Positions 1 through 8,447 of a DNA stretch of 64,000 nt are shown piece after piece (within the stretch, counting starts at the first letter, position 1; each line of letters begins with the position of its first letter). The DNA is from Caulobacter segnis. Its GTDB lineage: Bacteria > Pseudomonadota > Alphaproteobacteria > Caulobacterales > Caulobacteraceae. The position numbers and the translations under genes are program-made. The notes beneath the pieces are model-generated. The model searched no databases, had not been told where the DNA came from, and saw only the letters and a program-made list of their open reading frames with translations. The DNA is taken from assembly GCF_019931575.1 (NCBI RefSeq), contig NZ_CP082923.1, forward strand, positions 4,712,001 to 4,776,000. Reading direction: 5' to 3'.

Positions 1-1
1 T

Positions 2-1036
2 CAGGAACACGCTGGGCAGGGCGGAGAGCCCTTCGCGCGGGGTCCAGACGAAGTCGGCGCGGTCCTCGTCCGCCCGCGCCACGAACACCCGCAGGGTCAG
101 GGAGAAGTGCGTGAAGACGTGCTCCACGGCCCCGAAGTCGCGCCAGGGGGCCGGGACCGGGGCGGCGACCACGGCTTCGGCGTCCGAGAACGGCTCGGCC
201 CGCCAGTCGCTGGTCGGCAGGCCCAGCATGCCGCCCAGGAGCCCCTTGGGCGGGCGGCGGACCAGGGCCACCGCGTCGCCGCGCGTCAGGACATAGGCGA
301 CGCCGTGGCGGCGGGGGCGATCGGCCTTCCTGGTCTTTCTCGGATAGGTCTCCGGCGCGCCCGTGGCGTAGGCTGCGCACCAGGCCGCGATCGGGCAGCG
401 GTCGCACAGCGGGGCCTTGGGCTTGCAGACCGTGGCCCCCAGGTCCATCAGCGCCTGGGCCCAGTCGCCGGGGCGTTCGTCGCCGACCAGCTCGCCAGCC
501 AGGGCCTTCAGCTCGGGCTTGGCGTCGGGCAGCGGCGTCTCGACGGCGAACAGCCGCGCCATCACCCGCTCGACATTGCCATCGACCACATTGGCGGCGC
601 GGTCGAAGGCGATGGCCGCGACGGCGGCGGCGGTGTAGGCGCCTACGCCCGGCAGGGCCCGCAGGCCCTCCTCGGTGTCCGGAAACACCCCGCCGTGCTC
701 GCCGGCCACCGCGCGGGCGCAGGCCAGCAGGTTGCGGGCCCGGGCGTAGTAGCCCAGCCCGGCCCAGGCGGCCATCAGCTCGCCGTCCTCGACGGCCGCC
801 AGGTCCGACACCGTCGGCCACCGCTGGGTGAAGCCGATGAAATAGGGCGTGGCGTGCGGCACGGTGGTCTGCTGCAGCATCACCTCCGACAGCCAGACGC
901 GGTAGGGATCGCCGCGCACGCCGGCGCGGCGGTCGGCGGGCGAGACGCGCCAGGCCAGGTCGCGGGCCTGGCGGTCGTACCAGGCCAGCAGGGCCGCGCG
1001 GACCGCTTCCCGGTCAGGAGGAGAACTGGCTTTCAT
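2..1036 (-). CDS. mutY: A/G-specific adenine glycosylase MutY (3' end cut by window edge)
   Basis: Base-excision repair glycosylase that removes adenine mispaired with 8-oxoguanine. Translation of the minus strand from the ATG at 1036 gives a continuous frame of 345 codons that runs off the left edge. Visible landmarks are the N-terminal MLQQT segment, a helix-hairpin-helix region around LPGVGAYTAAA followed by the VVDGNVERV stretch, and four cysteines spaced C-x6-C-x2-C-x5-C that match the MutY/Nth iron-sulfur cluster. After these begins the NUDIX-like 8-oxoG recognition domain, which is incomplete because the window ends. The start lies 46 bp from the divergent DUF721 gene, so the two may share a promoter region. 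Confidence 0.95.
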   Translation of the reverse strand, partial: MKASSPPDREAVRAALLAWYDRQARDLAWRVSPADRRAGVRGDPYRVWLSEVMLQQTTVPHATPYFIGFTQRWPTVSDLAAVEDGELMAAWAGLGYYARARNLLACARAVAGEHGGVFPDTEEGLRALPGVGAYTAAAVAAIAFDRAANVVDGNVERVMARLFAVETPLPDAKPELKALAGELVGDERPGDWAQALMDLGATVCKPKAPLCDRCPIAAWCAAYATGAPETYPRKTRKADRPRRHGVAYVLTRGDAVALVRRPPKGLLGGMLGLPTSDWRAEPFSDAEAVVAAPVPAPWRDFGAVEHVFTHFSLTLRVFVARADEDRADFVWTPREGLSALPSVFL

Positions 1037-1082
1037 GTCCCTCGCCTACCGCGAAGACCGGGCGTCGTGCTAGCCTTCGTCC

Positions 1083-1622
1083 ATGCGCCGCCCCCTGCCC
1101 ACGCCGGAAGAAGCCCTCGCGATCCTGCGCAAGAAGCGTACGCGCCCCCAGTTCCGCTCGCCGCCGCCCGCCGGCAAGAACCTGGCGCCGCTGCTGAAGG
1201 AGCTCGAGGAGCGCTTCGGCAAGGGCCCGGCCGTCCTGCAGGCCCGCTGGCGCGAGATCGTCGGCGACACCCTGGCCCGCCGCACCGAGCCCGTCCGCAT
1301 CATCAAGGGCCGCAACGGCGAGGGCGGCGCGCTGGAGCTGCGCGTCGACGGCCCGGTCGCCTCGCTGATCCAGCACCAGGCCCCGCAGATCACCGCGCGC
1401 CTGGACATGCTGCTGGGCAAGGGCGTGGTCACCCGCCTGCGCATCGTCCAGGGCCCCGTGAAGGCCGCCGCCGCGCCGGTCGCCCAGCGTTCGCGCCGCA
1501 AGCCGCCGCTGGACGCCGCCCTCGAGAAGCAGTTGGCCGACAGCCTGGCCGAGCAGCCCGAGGGCAAGCTGAAACAGGCGCTGCTGAAGCTGGGTCGCGG
1601 GGTGCTGCAGTCGGAGCGCTGA
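1083..1622 (+). CDS. DUF721 / DciA-like protein
   Basis: A 179-residue basic protein with the DUF721 core: a helical stretch near residues 35-55, WREIVGD near residue 60, then beta-rich VRIIKG and LELRVDGP segments ending in a short helix before the RLRIVQGP strand. The family includes DciA, which loads or assists the replicative helicase in bacteria lacking DnaC. That role is family knowledge and is not proven here. The C-terminal quarter, after residue 125, is a lysine/arginine-rich tail. The gene is divergent from mutY and is followed, after a 113-bp gap, by the dsbA pair. Confidence 0.8.
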   Translation: MRRPLPTPEEALAILRKKRTRPQFRSPPPAGKNLAPLLKELEERFGKGPAVLQARWREIVGDTLARRTEPVRIIKGRNGEGGALELRVDGPVASLIQHQAPQITARLDMLLGKGVVTRLRIVQGPVKAAAAPVAQRSRRKPPLDAALEKQLADSLAEQPEGKLKQALLKLGRGVLQSER

Positions 1623-1643
1623 GCCGGTTGACAAGCGCGGCGC

Positions 1644-1659
1644 GCTCAAGCTCTTGAGC
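1644..1659. promoter_or_regulatory. Perfect 7-bp dyad between the DUF721 gene and dsbA
   Basis: GCTCAAG and CTTGAGC flank a 2-bp centre. No T-run follows, so it looks more like an operator or a Rho-type stem than an intrinsic terminator. A TTGACA hexamer sits just upstream at 1628. Its function is not known. Confidence 0.3.
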
Positions 1660-1735
1660 CGTCACGGTTGCGCCTCTTTCACGCCCTAGCGAGAATCGGG
1701 CTTAACTTCCCAATCGACCGCCGAAGGGCCAATTC

Positions 1736-2350
1736 ATGCGTTCGCTGATCACCCGCCTCACCCTCGTCGCCGCCCTCGCGGCCAGCCTCGCCGCCTGCGG
1801 TCCCAAGGGGGCCAAGGTCACCGCCGAGGACATGAGCATGGGCAACCCCAGCGCCAAGGTCACGGTGGTCGAGTACGCCTCGGTCGCCTGCCCGCACTGC
1901 GCCAAGTGGAACGCCGAGGTCTTCCCGGCCTTCAAGGCCAAGTACATCGACACCGGCAAGATCAACTACGTCGCCCGCGAGGCCCTGACCGGCGAGCCGA
2001 CCCTGGCCAACGCCGGCGCCATGCTGGCCCGCTGCGCCGGCAAGGATAAGTACTTCCAGGTGACCGACGCCCTCTACAAGGCCCAGACCAGCATCTTCCA
2101 GACCGGCGACATCCGGGGCGAACTGCTGATCATCGCCCGGTCGGCCGGCATGAGCGAGGACCAGTTCAACAGCTGCCTCAGCGACGAGAACGCCGCCAAG
2201 TCGGCCGAGCGCATCGAAAAGCAGATGAAGGCCGACAAGATCCAGGGCACGCCCACCTTCATCGTCAACGGCAAGAAGGTCGGCGGCGAAGAAGGCGGCG
2301 AAGCCACCCTGGCCCAGCTGGACGCCGCCATCGCGGAAGCCTCGAAGTAA
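1736..2350 (+). CDS. DsbA-family thiol-disulfide oxidoreductase, lipoprotein
   Basis: A 204-residue thioredoxin-fold protein of the DsbA/DSBA-like type. The N-terminus is a lipoprotein signal with the lipobox LAAC at about residues 18-21, predicting an acylated periplasmic protein. The redox motif CPHC lies near residue 49 in the context SVACPHCAKWN, and the cis-proline region GTPTFIVNGKKVGG is near residue 175. The family oxidises or reduces periplasmic disulfides. The stop overlaps the start of the next dsbA-like gene as TAATG, so the two are probably co-translated. This is a paralogue pair, since the following gene has the same fold but a Tat-like rather than a lipoprotein signal. Confidence 0.88.
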   Translation: MRSLITRLTLVAALAASLAACGPKGAKVTAEDMSMGNPSAKVTVVEYASVACPHCAKWNAEVFPAFKAKYIDTGKINYVAREALTGEPTLANAGAMLARCAGKDKYFQVTDALYKAQTSIFQTGDIRGELLIIARSAGMSEDQFNSCLSDENAAKSAERIEKQMKADKIQGTPTFIVNGKKVGGEEGGEATLAQLDAAIAEASK

Positions 2351-2955
2351 TGACCCTGGACCGGCGCGCGCTGATCGTTTCCGGCCTGGCTGTGGCGGCC
2401 AGCGCCTCGGCTGCGCGCGCCGCGACGCTGCCGCCGGTTCCCGGCGAGATGGTGCTGGGCTCGCCCAAGGCGCCGGTGCAGCTGGTGGTCTACGCCTCGG
2501 CCAGCTGTCCGCACTGCGCCCACTGGTGGACGACCGTGCAGCCGCAGGTCCGCAAGGCCTATGTCGACACCGGCAAGGTGCGCCTGGTCTTCCGCGAGTT
2601 CCTGACCCCGCCGGAAGAGTTCGCGGCGGCCGGCTTCATCCTGTCGCGCCGCGTGCCGGGCAAATACTTCGACGTGCTGACCACGGTCTTCCAGAAGCAG
2701 AAAGAGATCTACGACAGCGGCCAGCTCTATGAAGGGCTGGAGGCGATCGCCAAGCAGTACGGACTGACCGCCGACCAGTTCAAGGCGGCCATGAACGACG
2801 CCGCCGCCCTGAAGGCGGTCAACGACCGCAACGCCAAGGCGATCGACGACGGCGTCGAGGGCACGCCGACCTTCTTCGTCAACGGCGCGCCGATCACCGG
2901 CGAGATCGACTTCGCCGCCATGTCCAAGGCCTTCGCCACCGCGGCGAAGGGCTAA
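2350..2955 (+). CDS. DsbA-family thiol-disulfide oxidoreductase, secreted
   Basis: A 201-residue second DsbA-like protein. The leader carries RRALIVSGLAVAASASAARA, which looks like a Tat-type or hydrophobic cleavable signal with an AxA site. The motif CPHC occurs in ASASCPHCAHWW near residue 55, and the cis-proline segment GTPTFFVNGAPI near residue 175. The start ATG overlaps the TAA of the preceding paralogue by one base, and smc begins 21 bp downstream, so the three genes may form one transcript. The presence of two exported oxidoreductases suggests divided substrates or redox direction, which cannot be decided from sequence. Confidence 0.88.
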   Translation: MTLDRRALIVSGLAVAASASAARAATLPPVPGEMVLGSPKAPVQLVVYASASCPHCAHWWTTVQPQVRKAYVDTGKVRLVFREFLTPPEEFAAAGFILSRRVPGKYFDVLTTVFQKQKEIYDSGQLYEGLEAIAKQYGLTADQFKAAMNDAAALKAVNDRNAKAIDDGVEGTPTFFVNGAPITGEIDFAAMSKAFATAAKG

Positions 2956-2976
2956 AGGACCGAGGGGACCGCCTCC

Positions 2977-5900
2977 GTGCAGTTCCAGCGCCTCCGCCTC
3001 TCGGGCTTCAAGTCCTTCGTCGAACCGACCGAGTTCCGGATCGAGCCCGGGCTGACGGGCATCGTCGGCCCGAACGGCTGCGGAAAGTCCAACCTGCTGG
3101 AAGCCCTGCGCTGGGTGATGGGGGCCAACTCGGCCAAGGCCATGCGGGCCGGGGGCATGGACGACGTGATCTTCGCCGGCAGCGGCGCGCGCCCGCCGCG
3201 CAACCACGCCGACGTCGCCCTGACCATCGACAACGCCGACCGCACCGCGCCGGCCCAGTTCAACGACGATCCGGTGCTGGAGGTCGTGCGCCGCATCGAT
3301 CGCGGCGCCGGCTCGACCTACAAGATCAACGGCCGCGAAGTGCGGGCCCGCGACGTCCAGCTGTTGTTCGCCGACGCCTCGACGGGCGCCAACTCGCCGG
3401 CCCTGGTCCGTCAGGGCCAGATCAGCGAGCTGATCGGCGCCAAGCCGCAGAACCGCCGCCGCATCCTGGAAGAGGCCGCCGGGGTCTCGGGCCTGCACAC
3501 CCGCCGCCACGAGGCCGAGCTGCGCCTGCGCGCCGCCGAGGCCAATCTTTCCCGTCTGGAAGACGTGGCCCGAGAACTTGAAACCGCCCTGAACCGCCTG
3601 CGCCGCGAAGCCCGCCAGGCCGAGAAGTACAAGCGCCTGTCGTCCGAGATCCGCGCCGTGCAGGGGGCCGTGCTCTACGCCCGCTGGACCGAGGCCCGCG
3701 ACACCCTGGAGCGCACCCAGCGCGAGGCCACCGAGGCCGCCCGCCTGGTCGAGGAGACCGCCCGCGCCAGCGCCGCGGCCCAGGTGGCGATCACCGAGGC
3801 CGAGGCCGCCATGCCGCCCCTGCGCGAGGAGGCGACCATCGCCCAGGCCATCCTGGGCCAGCTGGCCATCCAGAAGGACCGCGCCGAACGCGAGGCCGAG
3901 GCGGCCGCCGCCGAGTTCGAGCGGCTGAAGAACGACCTGGCCCGCATCGACGCCGACCTGGCCCGCGAGCGCCAGGCCAAGGAAGACGCCGCCGCCGCCC
4001 TGACCCGCATCGACGCCGAGCTCGCGGAGGTCCGCGCCCTGGTCGCCGCCGCGCCGGAGCGGGGTCCTGAGCTGGAAGCCGCCGCCAAGGCCGCCGAGGC
4101 CGCCCGCGCCGCCGCCGAGACGCAGGTCGAGCAGCTGGCCGCCCGCGTGGCCGCCGAGGAGGCCCAAGGCCGCGCCGCCGCCACCCGCCTGTCCGAGGCC
4201 GAGGCCCGCGCCAACCGCACCAACCGCGCCCTCGACCAGGCCAAGGCCGAGCGGGCCGCCGTCGGTCCCGAGGTCGACCCGGCCGCCGCCGACGCCCGCC
4301 AGCGCTTCGCCAACGCCGAGGCCGCCCTGGCCGCCGCCCGCGCGGCGCTGGAAGAGGCCGAGGCCGAGCGCGTCAAGGCCGCCGAGCAGGAGGCCCAGGC
4401 CCGCCAGCTGGCGCGCAATGTCGAGGACCAGCTGGGCCGCCTGCGTACGGAAGCCCGAGGCCTGGCGCAACTGACCGCACCGCGCAGCAAGAGCGGCCAC
4501 GCCCCGGCCCTGGACAGCGTCGCGCCCGACAAGGGCTACGGCGCCGCCCTGGCGGCGGCGCTGGGCGACGACCTGGACGCGGCGCTGGACGCCAAGGCGC
4601 CGTCCTACTGGGGCGGCGCCGACGCGCCCGTCCCGACCTGGCCGGAGGCCGCCCAGCCCCTGGCCCCGCTGGTCAAGGCGCCGCCCGCGCTGGCCGCCCG
4701 CCTGTCGCACGTGGCCGTCGTTGCCCGCGCCGACGGCGACCGGCTGCAGGCCGCGCTGAAGCCCGGCATGCGGCTGGTGTCCAAGGAGGGCGACCTCTGG
4801 CGCTGGGACGGCTTCGTGGCCCGCGCCGATGCCCCCAAGCCCGCCGCCGTGCGACTGGAGCAGCGCACCCGCCTGGCCGAGGTCGAGGCCGAGATCGACG
4901 TCATGGCCCCACGCGCCGAGGCCGCCGCCGCCGCCCTGAAGACCGCCGCCGACCGCATGCGCGCCGTCGAGGACCTGCTGCGCGACAAGCGCCGAGGCCC
5001 GCCCGACGCCGAGCGTCTGCTCAGCAGCGCCCGCGAGCAGGTGGCAAAGTTCGAGCGCGAGCAGGCGATGAGGGCTGCGCGAGCGCAATCGCTGGACGAC
5101 ACCATCGCCCGCTTCGAGGCCGAGAAGGTCGAGTCCGACGCCGCCCTGGCCGCCGCCCGCGAAGCCCATGCCGCCGCCCAGACCTCGGGCGACCTTCAGC
5201 CCCAGCTCGCGGAGGCGCGCCAGGCCTCGGCCCAGGCCCGCGAAGCCGCCAGCGCCGCCCGCACCGCCCTGGACGTCGAGACCCGCGAACGCGCCGGCCG
5301 CCAGCGCCGCCTGGAGAGCCTGGAGCGCGATCGCGACGACTGGGCCAGGCGGGCCGAGACCGCCGGCAAGCGCACCGAGTCCCTGGACGGCGACCGCGTG
5401 AAGGCCGCCGCCGCCCTGGAGGCCGCCCGCGAGGCGCCGGCCGTCCTGCGGGAAAGGCTGGTCGTGCTGCTGGACGAATTCGCCGCCGCCGAAGCGCGCC
5501 GCGCCAAGGCCAGCGACGCCCTGGAGACGGCCGAGACCACGCGCCTGACCGCCGACCGCGCCGCCCGCGCGGCCGAACAGGCGGCGGGCGAGGCCCGCGA
5601 AAAGCGCGCGGCCCTGGTCGCCCACCTGGACGGCGCCCGCCAGCGCTTCGGCGAGGTGGCCTCGGCCATCCGCGAGCAGGCGCGCATGGAGCCCGAGGAA
5701 CTGGGCCGCCACGTCGCCGGCGAGGCCGTGGCCGTCCCGAAGGACGCCGCCGGGGTGGAAGCTCACCTGTTTGCTCTCGAAAGAGAACGCGACGCCATCG
5801 GCCCGGTGAACCTGCGCGCCGAGGAAGAGGCCCAGGAATATGCCGGACGCCTGGAGACCATGCGCACCGAGCGCGCCGACCTGTCGGGCGCGGTGACCAA

Positions 5901-6420
5901 GCTGCGGGCCGGCATCGAGGAGCTGAACGCCGAGGGTCGCGAGCGCCTGCTGGCCGCCTTCGACGTGATCAACGCCAATTTCCAGACGCTCTTCCAGGCC
6001 CTGTTCGGCGGCGGCCAAGCCGAGCTGAAGCTGATCGAGAGCGACGATCCGCTGGAGGCGGGCCTGGAGATCTTCGCCTGCCCGCCCGGCAAGCGCATGG
6101 CCAGCATGAGCCTGATGAGCGGCGGCGAGCAGGCCCTGACCGCCAGCGCCCTGATCTTCGGCGTCTTCCTGGCCAATCCGGCCCCGATCTGCGTGCTGGA
6201 CGAAGTCGACGCGCCGCTGGATGACGCCAATGTCGACCGCTACTGCAACATGCTGGACGAGATGCGCCGGCGGACCCAGACCCGCTTCATCGCCATCACC
6301 CACAACCCGGTGACCATGAGCCGGATGGACCGCCTGTTCGGGGTGACCATGGCCGAGCGCGGCGTCAGCCAGCTGGTCAGCGTCGACCTGAGCACGGCCG
6401 AGAAGCTGGTCGCGGCCTAG
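2977..6420 (+). CDS. smc: Chromosome segregation ATPase SMC
   Basis: An 1147-residue structural-maintenance-of-chromosomes protein, the core of the condensin-like complex that organises and segregates DNA. The N-terminus has Walker A GPNGCGKSN at about residues 32-40. It is followed by long Ala/Glu/Arg-rich coiled coils, a hinge region around residues 500-620 and the returning coil. The C-terminal head has the ABC signature LMSGGEQALTA and Walker B ICVLDEVDAPLDD. The start is GTG, chosen because MQFQRLRLSGFKSF is the usual SMC beginning and a GAGGGG purine tract precedes it. The partners scpA and scpB are not in the window. The stop shares a CTAG with the convergent permease gene. Confidence 0.97.
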   Translation: MQFQRLRLSGFKSFVEPTEFRIEPGLTGIVGPNGCGKSNLLEALRWVMGANSAKAMRAGGMDDVIFAGSGARPPRNHADVALTIDNADRTAPAQFNDDPVLEVVRRIDRGAGSTYKINGREVRARDVQLLFADASTGANSPALVRQGQISELIGAKPQNRRRILEEAAGVSGLHTRRHEAELRLRAAEANLSRLEDVARELETALNRLRREARQAEKYKRLSSEIRAVQGAVLYARWTEARDTLERTQREATEAARLVEETARASAAAQVAITEAEAAMPPLREEATIAQAILGQLAIQKDRAEREAEAAAAEFERLKNDLARIDADLARERQAKEDAAAALTRIDAELAEVRALVAAAPERGPELEAAAKAAEAARAAAETQVEQLAARVAAEEAQGRAAATRLSEAEARANRTNRALDQAKAERAAVGPEVDPAAADARQRFANAEAALAAARAALEEAEAERVKAAEQEAQARQLARNVEDQLGRLRTEARGLAQLTAPRSKSGHAPALDSVAPDKGYGAALAAALGDDLDAALDAKAPSYWGGADAPVPTWPEAAQPLAPLVKAPPALAARLSHVAVVARADGDRLQAALKPGMRLVSKEGDLWRWDGFVARADAPKPAAVRLEQRTRLAEVEAEIDVMAPRAEAAAAALKTAADRMRAVEDLLRDKRRGPPDAERLLSSAREQVAKFEREQAMRAARAQSLDDTIARFEAEKVESDAALAAAREAHAAAQTSGDLQPQLAEARQASAQAREAASAARTALDVETRERAGRQRRLESLERDRDDWARRAETAGKRTESLDGDRVKAAAALEAAREAPAVLRERLVVLLDEFAAAEARRAKASDALETAETTRLTADRAARAAEQAAGEAREKRAALVAHLDGARQRFGEVASAIREQARMEPEELGRHVAGEAVAVPKDAAGVEAHLFALERERDAIGPVNLRAEEEAQEYAGRLETMRTERADLSGAVTKLRAGIEELNAEGRERLLAAFDVINANFQTLFQALFGGGQAELKLIESDDPLEAGLEIFACPPGKRMASMSLMSGGEQALTASALIFGVFLANPAPICVLDEVDAPLDDANVDRYCNMLDEMRRRTQTRFIAITHNPVTMSRMDRLFGVTMAERGVSQLVSVDLSTAEKLVAA

Positions 6421-7211
6421 AACCCGCCAAATATTCCTAGGGCAGCCTGGCGGATGGGATTGGCCGGATCGGCCAGCAGCTTCACGGCCATGGCGCAGGA
6501 GATCACCACCAGCAGCGGCCGGATCAGCTTGGGCCCGAAGCGCATGGCCAGGCGCGAGCCGACCTGGGCGCCGATGAACGCACCGGCCGCCATGGCCAGG
6601 CCCACCGGCCAGACGACCACGCCCTTGAGGATGAACAGGGCGAGGCTGCCCAGGTTGCTGGCGGCGTTGGCAAGCTTGGTGTGGGCGGTGGCCTTCAGCA
6701 CCCCGTAGCCCAGCAGGGTGACGATCGCGACCATGTAGAAGGCGCCCGCGCCCGGCCCGAAGATGCCGTCGTAGAAGCCGACCAGCGGCGCGACGAAACA
6801 GGCGAACGGGACCAGCGCCATGCGCGGGGCGACGTCCTCGGTCTTGAGGGCCCGCGAGAAGCCGAAGTAGAGGGCGATGGCGATCAGCAGCACGGGCACG
6901 ATCGCCCGCAGCAGCTGCGGCGACAGCAGGCTGGCGCAGAGCGCGCCGCACAGCCCGGCGACCGCGGCCGCGCCGGCGACCGGCAGGGCGGTCTTCCAGT
7001 CGATCAGGCCGCGCCGGGCGAAGGCGCTGGTCGAGGAGATCGCGCTGATCGCCCCCTGCAGCTTGTTGGTGCCCAGGGCCTGGACCGGCGACAGGCCGGC
7101 CAGCAACAGGGCGGGCAGGGTCACGAGGCCGCCGCCGCCGGCGATGGCGTCGAGCGCGCCGGCGAGAGCGGCGACCACGAACAGGCTGGCAAGGACGTCG
7201 AGATGAACCAT
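6417..7211 (-). CDS. TauE/SafE-family membrane permease
   Basis: A 264-residue polytopic membrane protein of the sulfite exporter TauE/SafE (former DUF81) family, which is linked to export of sulfur-containing anions. About eight hydrophobic segments are visible. Conserved family landmarks are the glycine-rich AGGGGLVTLPALL near the N-terminus, LGTNKLQG, GFYDGIFGPGAGAF in the middle and ANAASNLGSLA. A longer frame is open upstream, but the ATG giving MVHLDVLASLF fits the family start and avoids a proline-rich non-membrane extension. It converges on smc, sharing a CTAG stop. The real substrate is unknown. Confidence 0.85.
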   Translation of the reverse strand: MVHLDVLASLFVVAALAGALDAIAGGGGLVTLPALLLAGLSPVQALGTNKLQGAISAISSTSAFARRGLIDWKTALPVAGAAAVAGLCGALCASLLSPQLLRAIVPVLLIAIALYFGFSRALKTEDVAPRMALVPFACFVAPLVGFYDGIFGPGAGAFYMVAIVTLLGYGVLKATAHTKLANAASNLGSLALFILKGVVVWPVGLAMAAGAFIGAQVGSRLAMRFGPKLIRPLLVVISCAMAVKLLADPANPIRQAALGIFGGF

Positions 7212-7280
7212 CAGCGGCTCATGATCCCGTTCGCCCCGGCTTGCAAAGCCTGCTGGCGCAGGAAACCAAGACGGGCAAAC

Positions 7281-7305
7281 AAAAAGGGGCCCCGAAGGAC
7301 CCCTT
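7281..7305 (-). terminator. Intrinsic terminator of the DUF6481-like gene
   Basis: On the minus strand an AAGGGG-tCC stem, a TTCG-type tetraloop and GG-gCCCCTT are followed by a run of T. It lies 8 bases past the stop codon of the gene ending at 7313. One internal mismatch is present. Confidence 0.8.
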
Positions 7306-7312
7306 CTGATCT

Positions 7313-7702
7313 TTAGCCCAGCAGGTGGCCCCATTGTTGGGCGCGGGACTGCTTGCTGTTGGTCGTCTTGCCCAGGGCGCGAAGCTCGTCGCGTTCCTTG
7401 GCCTTCTCTTCCTTGCGGACGCGCATTTCGGCGGCTTCGATCGCCTTGCGCTCCTTCCGCTCGGCGCGCTTGGCGGCCATCAGCTCTTCTTCGCGAGCCA
7501 GGGCTTCGAGACGAGCCTTTTCCTTGGCTTCGGCGCGGGCGGCGCGGACGGCTTCGAGTTCGGCGGCGCGTTGTTCTTCACGCTTGTCGAAATCGGGGTC
7601 CTGGACGGTCGGCTTGGCCTTGAACTTTGCCAGCATGGCCTTCTTGGCCTCTTGCTGAGCGGAAATACGATCGGCGAATCCGGTGTTCTTCAGGTGCGAC
7701 AT
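7313..7702 (-). CDS. Highly charged DUF6481-like protein
   Basis: A 129-residue protein made almost entirely of Lys, Arg, Glu and Ala. It is predicted to form one long helix or coiled coil from about residue 40 to 110, with a short conserved-looking N-terminus (GFADRISAQQEAKKAMLAKF). I believe it matches the DUF6481 family of small alphaproteobacterial proteins. Its function is not known, although the composition would suit nucleic-acid or protein binding. It is a single-gene unit with its own downstream terminator. The promoter must lie in the 359-bp gap shared with the divergent atp operon. Confidence 0.7.
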   Translation of the reverse strand: MSHLKNTGFADRISAQQEAKKAMLAKFKAKPTVQDPDFDKREEQRAAELEAVRAARAEAKEKARLEALAREEELMAAKRAERKERKAIEAAEMRVRKEEKAKERDELRALGKTTNSKQSRAQQWGHLLG

Positions 7703-8061
7703 GAATCTTCGTGTTGTTTGGAGGCGGCGGCTCTAAACCCCAGATCGGCGCAAAAATCAATGCGTCATCGGGTCCGTCGCCCCTTGCCTATTGGGGGTGA
7801 CGCCGAAAGAGCACGCTCCACATAGGAACCGTTCCGCCGTTTCGGTAGACGCGTCTGCCCCGTTAATCCGTCCGGATTGGGGATGGTTTTGCCCTTCCGC
7901 GAAGCCGGCGGCGAAATCCTTAAGTATTCCGGCCACTTGACGCACGATGCGGTCACCTTGACGCACCGAGGCGAGGTCTATAGGTTCCGCGCCGATCAAG
8001 CCGGCCGGAAAAGCGCCTTGTTTTGGCGCGTCCGCGGGCGTTTTCGGACCTGCCGCTTCCC
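7703..8061. other. Intergenic region between the DUF6481-like gene and atpI
   Basis: This 359-bp gap separates two divergent transcripts. I see no convincing gene in it. It holds a TTGACGCAC direct repeat and a TATAGG element, described separately, which likely belong to the atp promoter. The part nearest the DUF6481-like gene is AT-richer (AAAAATCAATG) and may hold that gene's promoter. Confidence 0.5.
7937..7984 (+). promoter_or_regulatory. Candidate atp operon promoter with repeated TTGACGCAC
   Basis: TTGACGCAC occurs at 7937 and again at 7958, exactly 21 bp apart. The second copy has a TATAGG hexamer 15 bp after its TTGACG, resembling the -35/-10 of a Caulobacter housekeeping promoter. 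The predicted start is about 70 bp before the atpI ATG. This is inference from motif and position only. Confidence 0.4.
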
Positions 8062-8442
8062 ATGCCCAAGGCCGACGAACCGAACGACAAGGCCCTGCAA
8101 AGCCTCGACGCTCGGCTCGACGCATTTGAGGCGAAGAAGGCGGCGGAAAGACCCGCCAAGGCGGAGTCCGAAAGGGCCAACCAGGACGGCTACCGCCTCC
8201 TGGCGGACCTGATTGGGGGCGTACTGGTGGGTCTCGGCTTCGGCTGGCTGCTCGACCGCTACGTCCACACGAGCCCCTGGGGCATGGTCGGCGGTCTGCT
8301 GATCGGCCTGGGGCTCGCGATTTTCTCCATCGTCCGCAAGGCGATGAAACTGAGCGCGCAGGCGTCGGCGCCGTCCCCACAAGGGAATGCCGACGGAGAC
8401 ACGGGAGACGGGCCAACCGTCCCCAAGCAGAAGAGAGACTAG
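8062..8442 (+). CDS. atpI: F0F1 ATP synthase assembly protein AtpI
   Basis: A 126-residue AtpI-like protein. The first 50 residues are charged and helical. Two transmembrane helices follow in LLADLIGGVLVGLGFGWLLD and MVGGLLIGLGLAIFSIV, the signature of the AtpI/DUF-type assembly factor that helps build the c-ring. The frame is open further upstream from a TTG, but the ATG giving MPKADEPND is preferred as the standard start codon nearest the conserved part. It is the first gene of the F0 operon and ends 5 bp before atpB. Confidence 0.85.
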   Translation: MPKADEPNDKALQSLDARLDAFEAKKAAERPAKAESERANQDGYRLLADLIGGVLVGLGFGWLLDRYVHTSPWGMVGGLLIGLGLAIFSIVRKAMKLSAQASAPSPQGNADGDTGDGPTVPKQKRD

Positions 8443-8447
8443 GGCCG

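Noticed and set aside
107..1657. A 516-codon frame on the plus strand across mutY and the DUF721 gene
   Set aside because: It is a shadow of mutY on the other strand. The translated product has no family features, and mutY has clear motifs.
2074..6951. A 1625-codon open frame on the strand opposite smc
   Set aside because: It is the antisense of a GC-rich coiled-coil gene. Its product is Gly/Ala/Leu/Gln-rich with no domain, and it spans three real genes.
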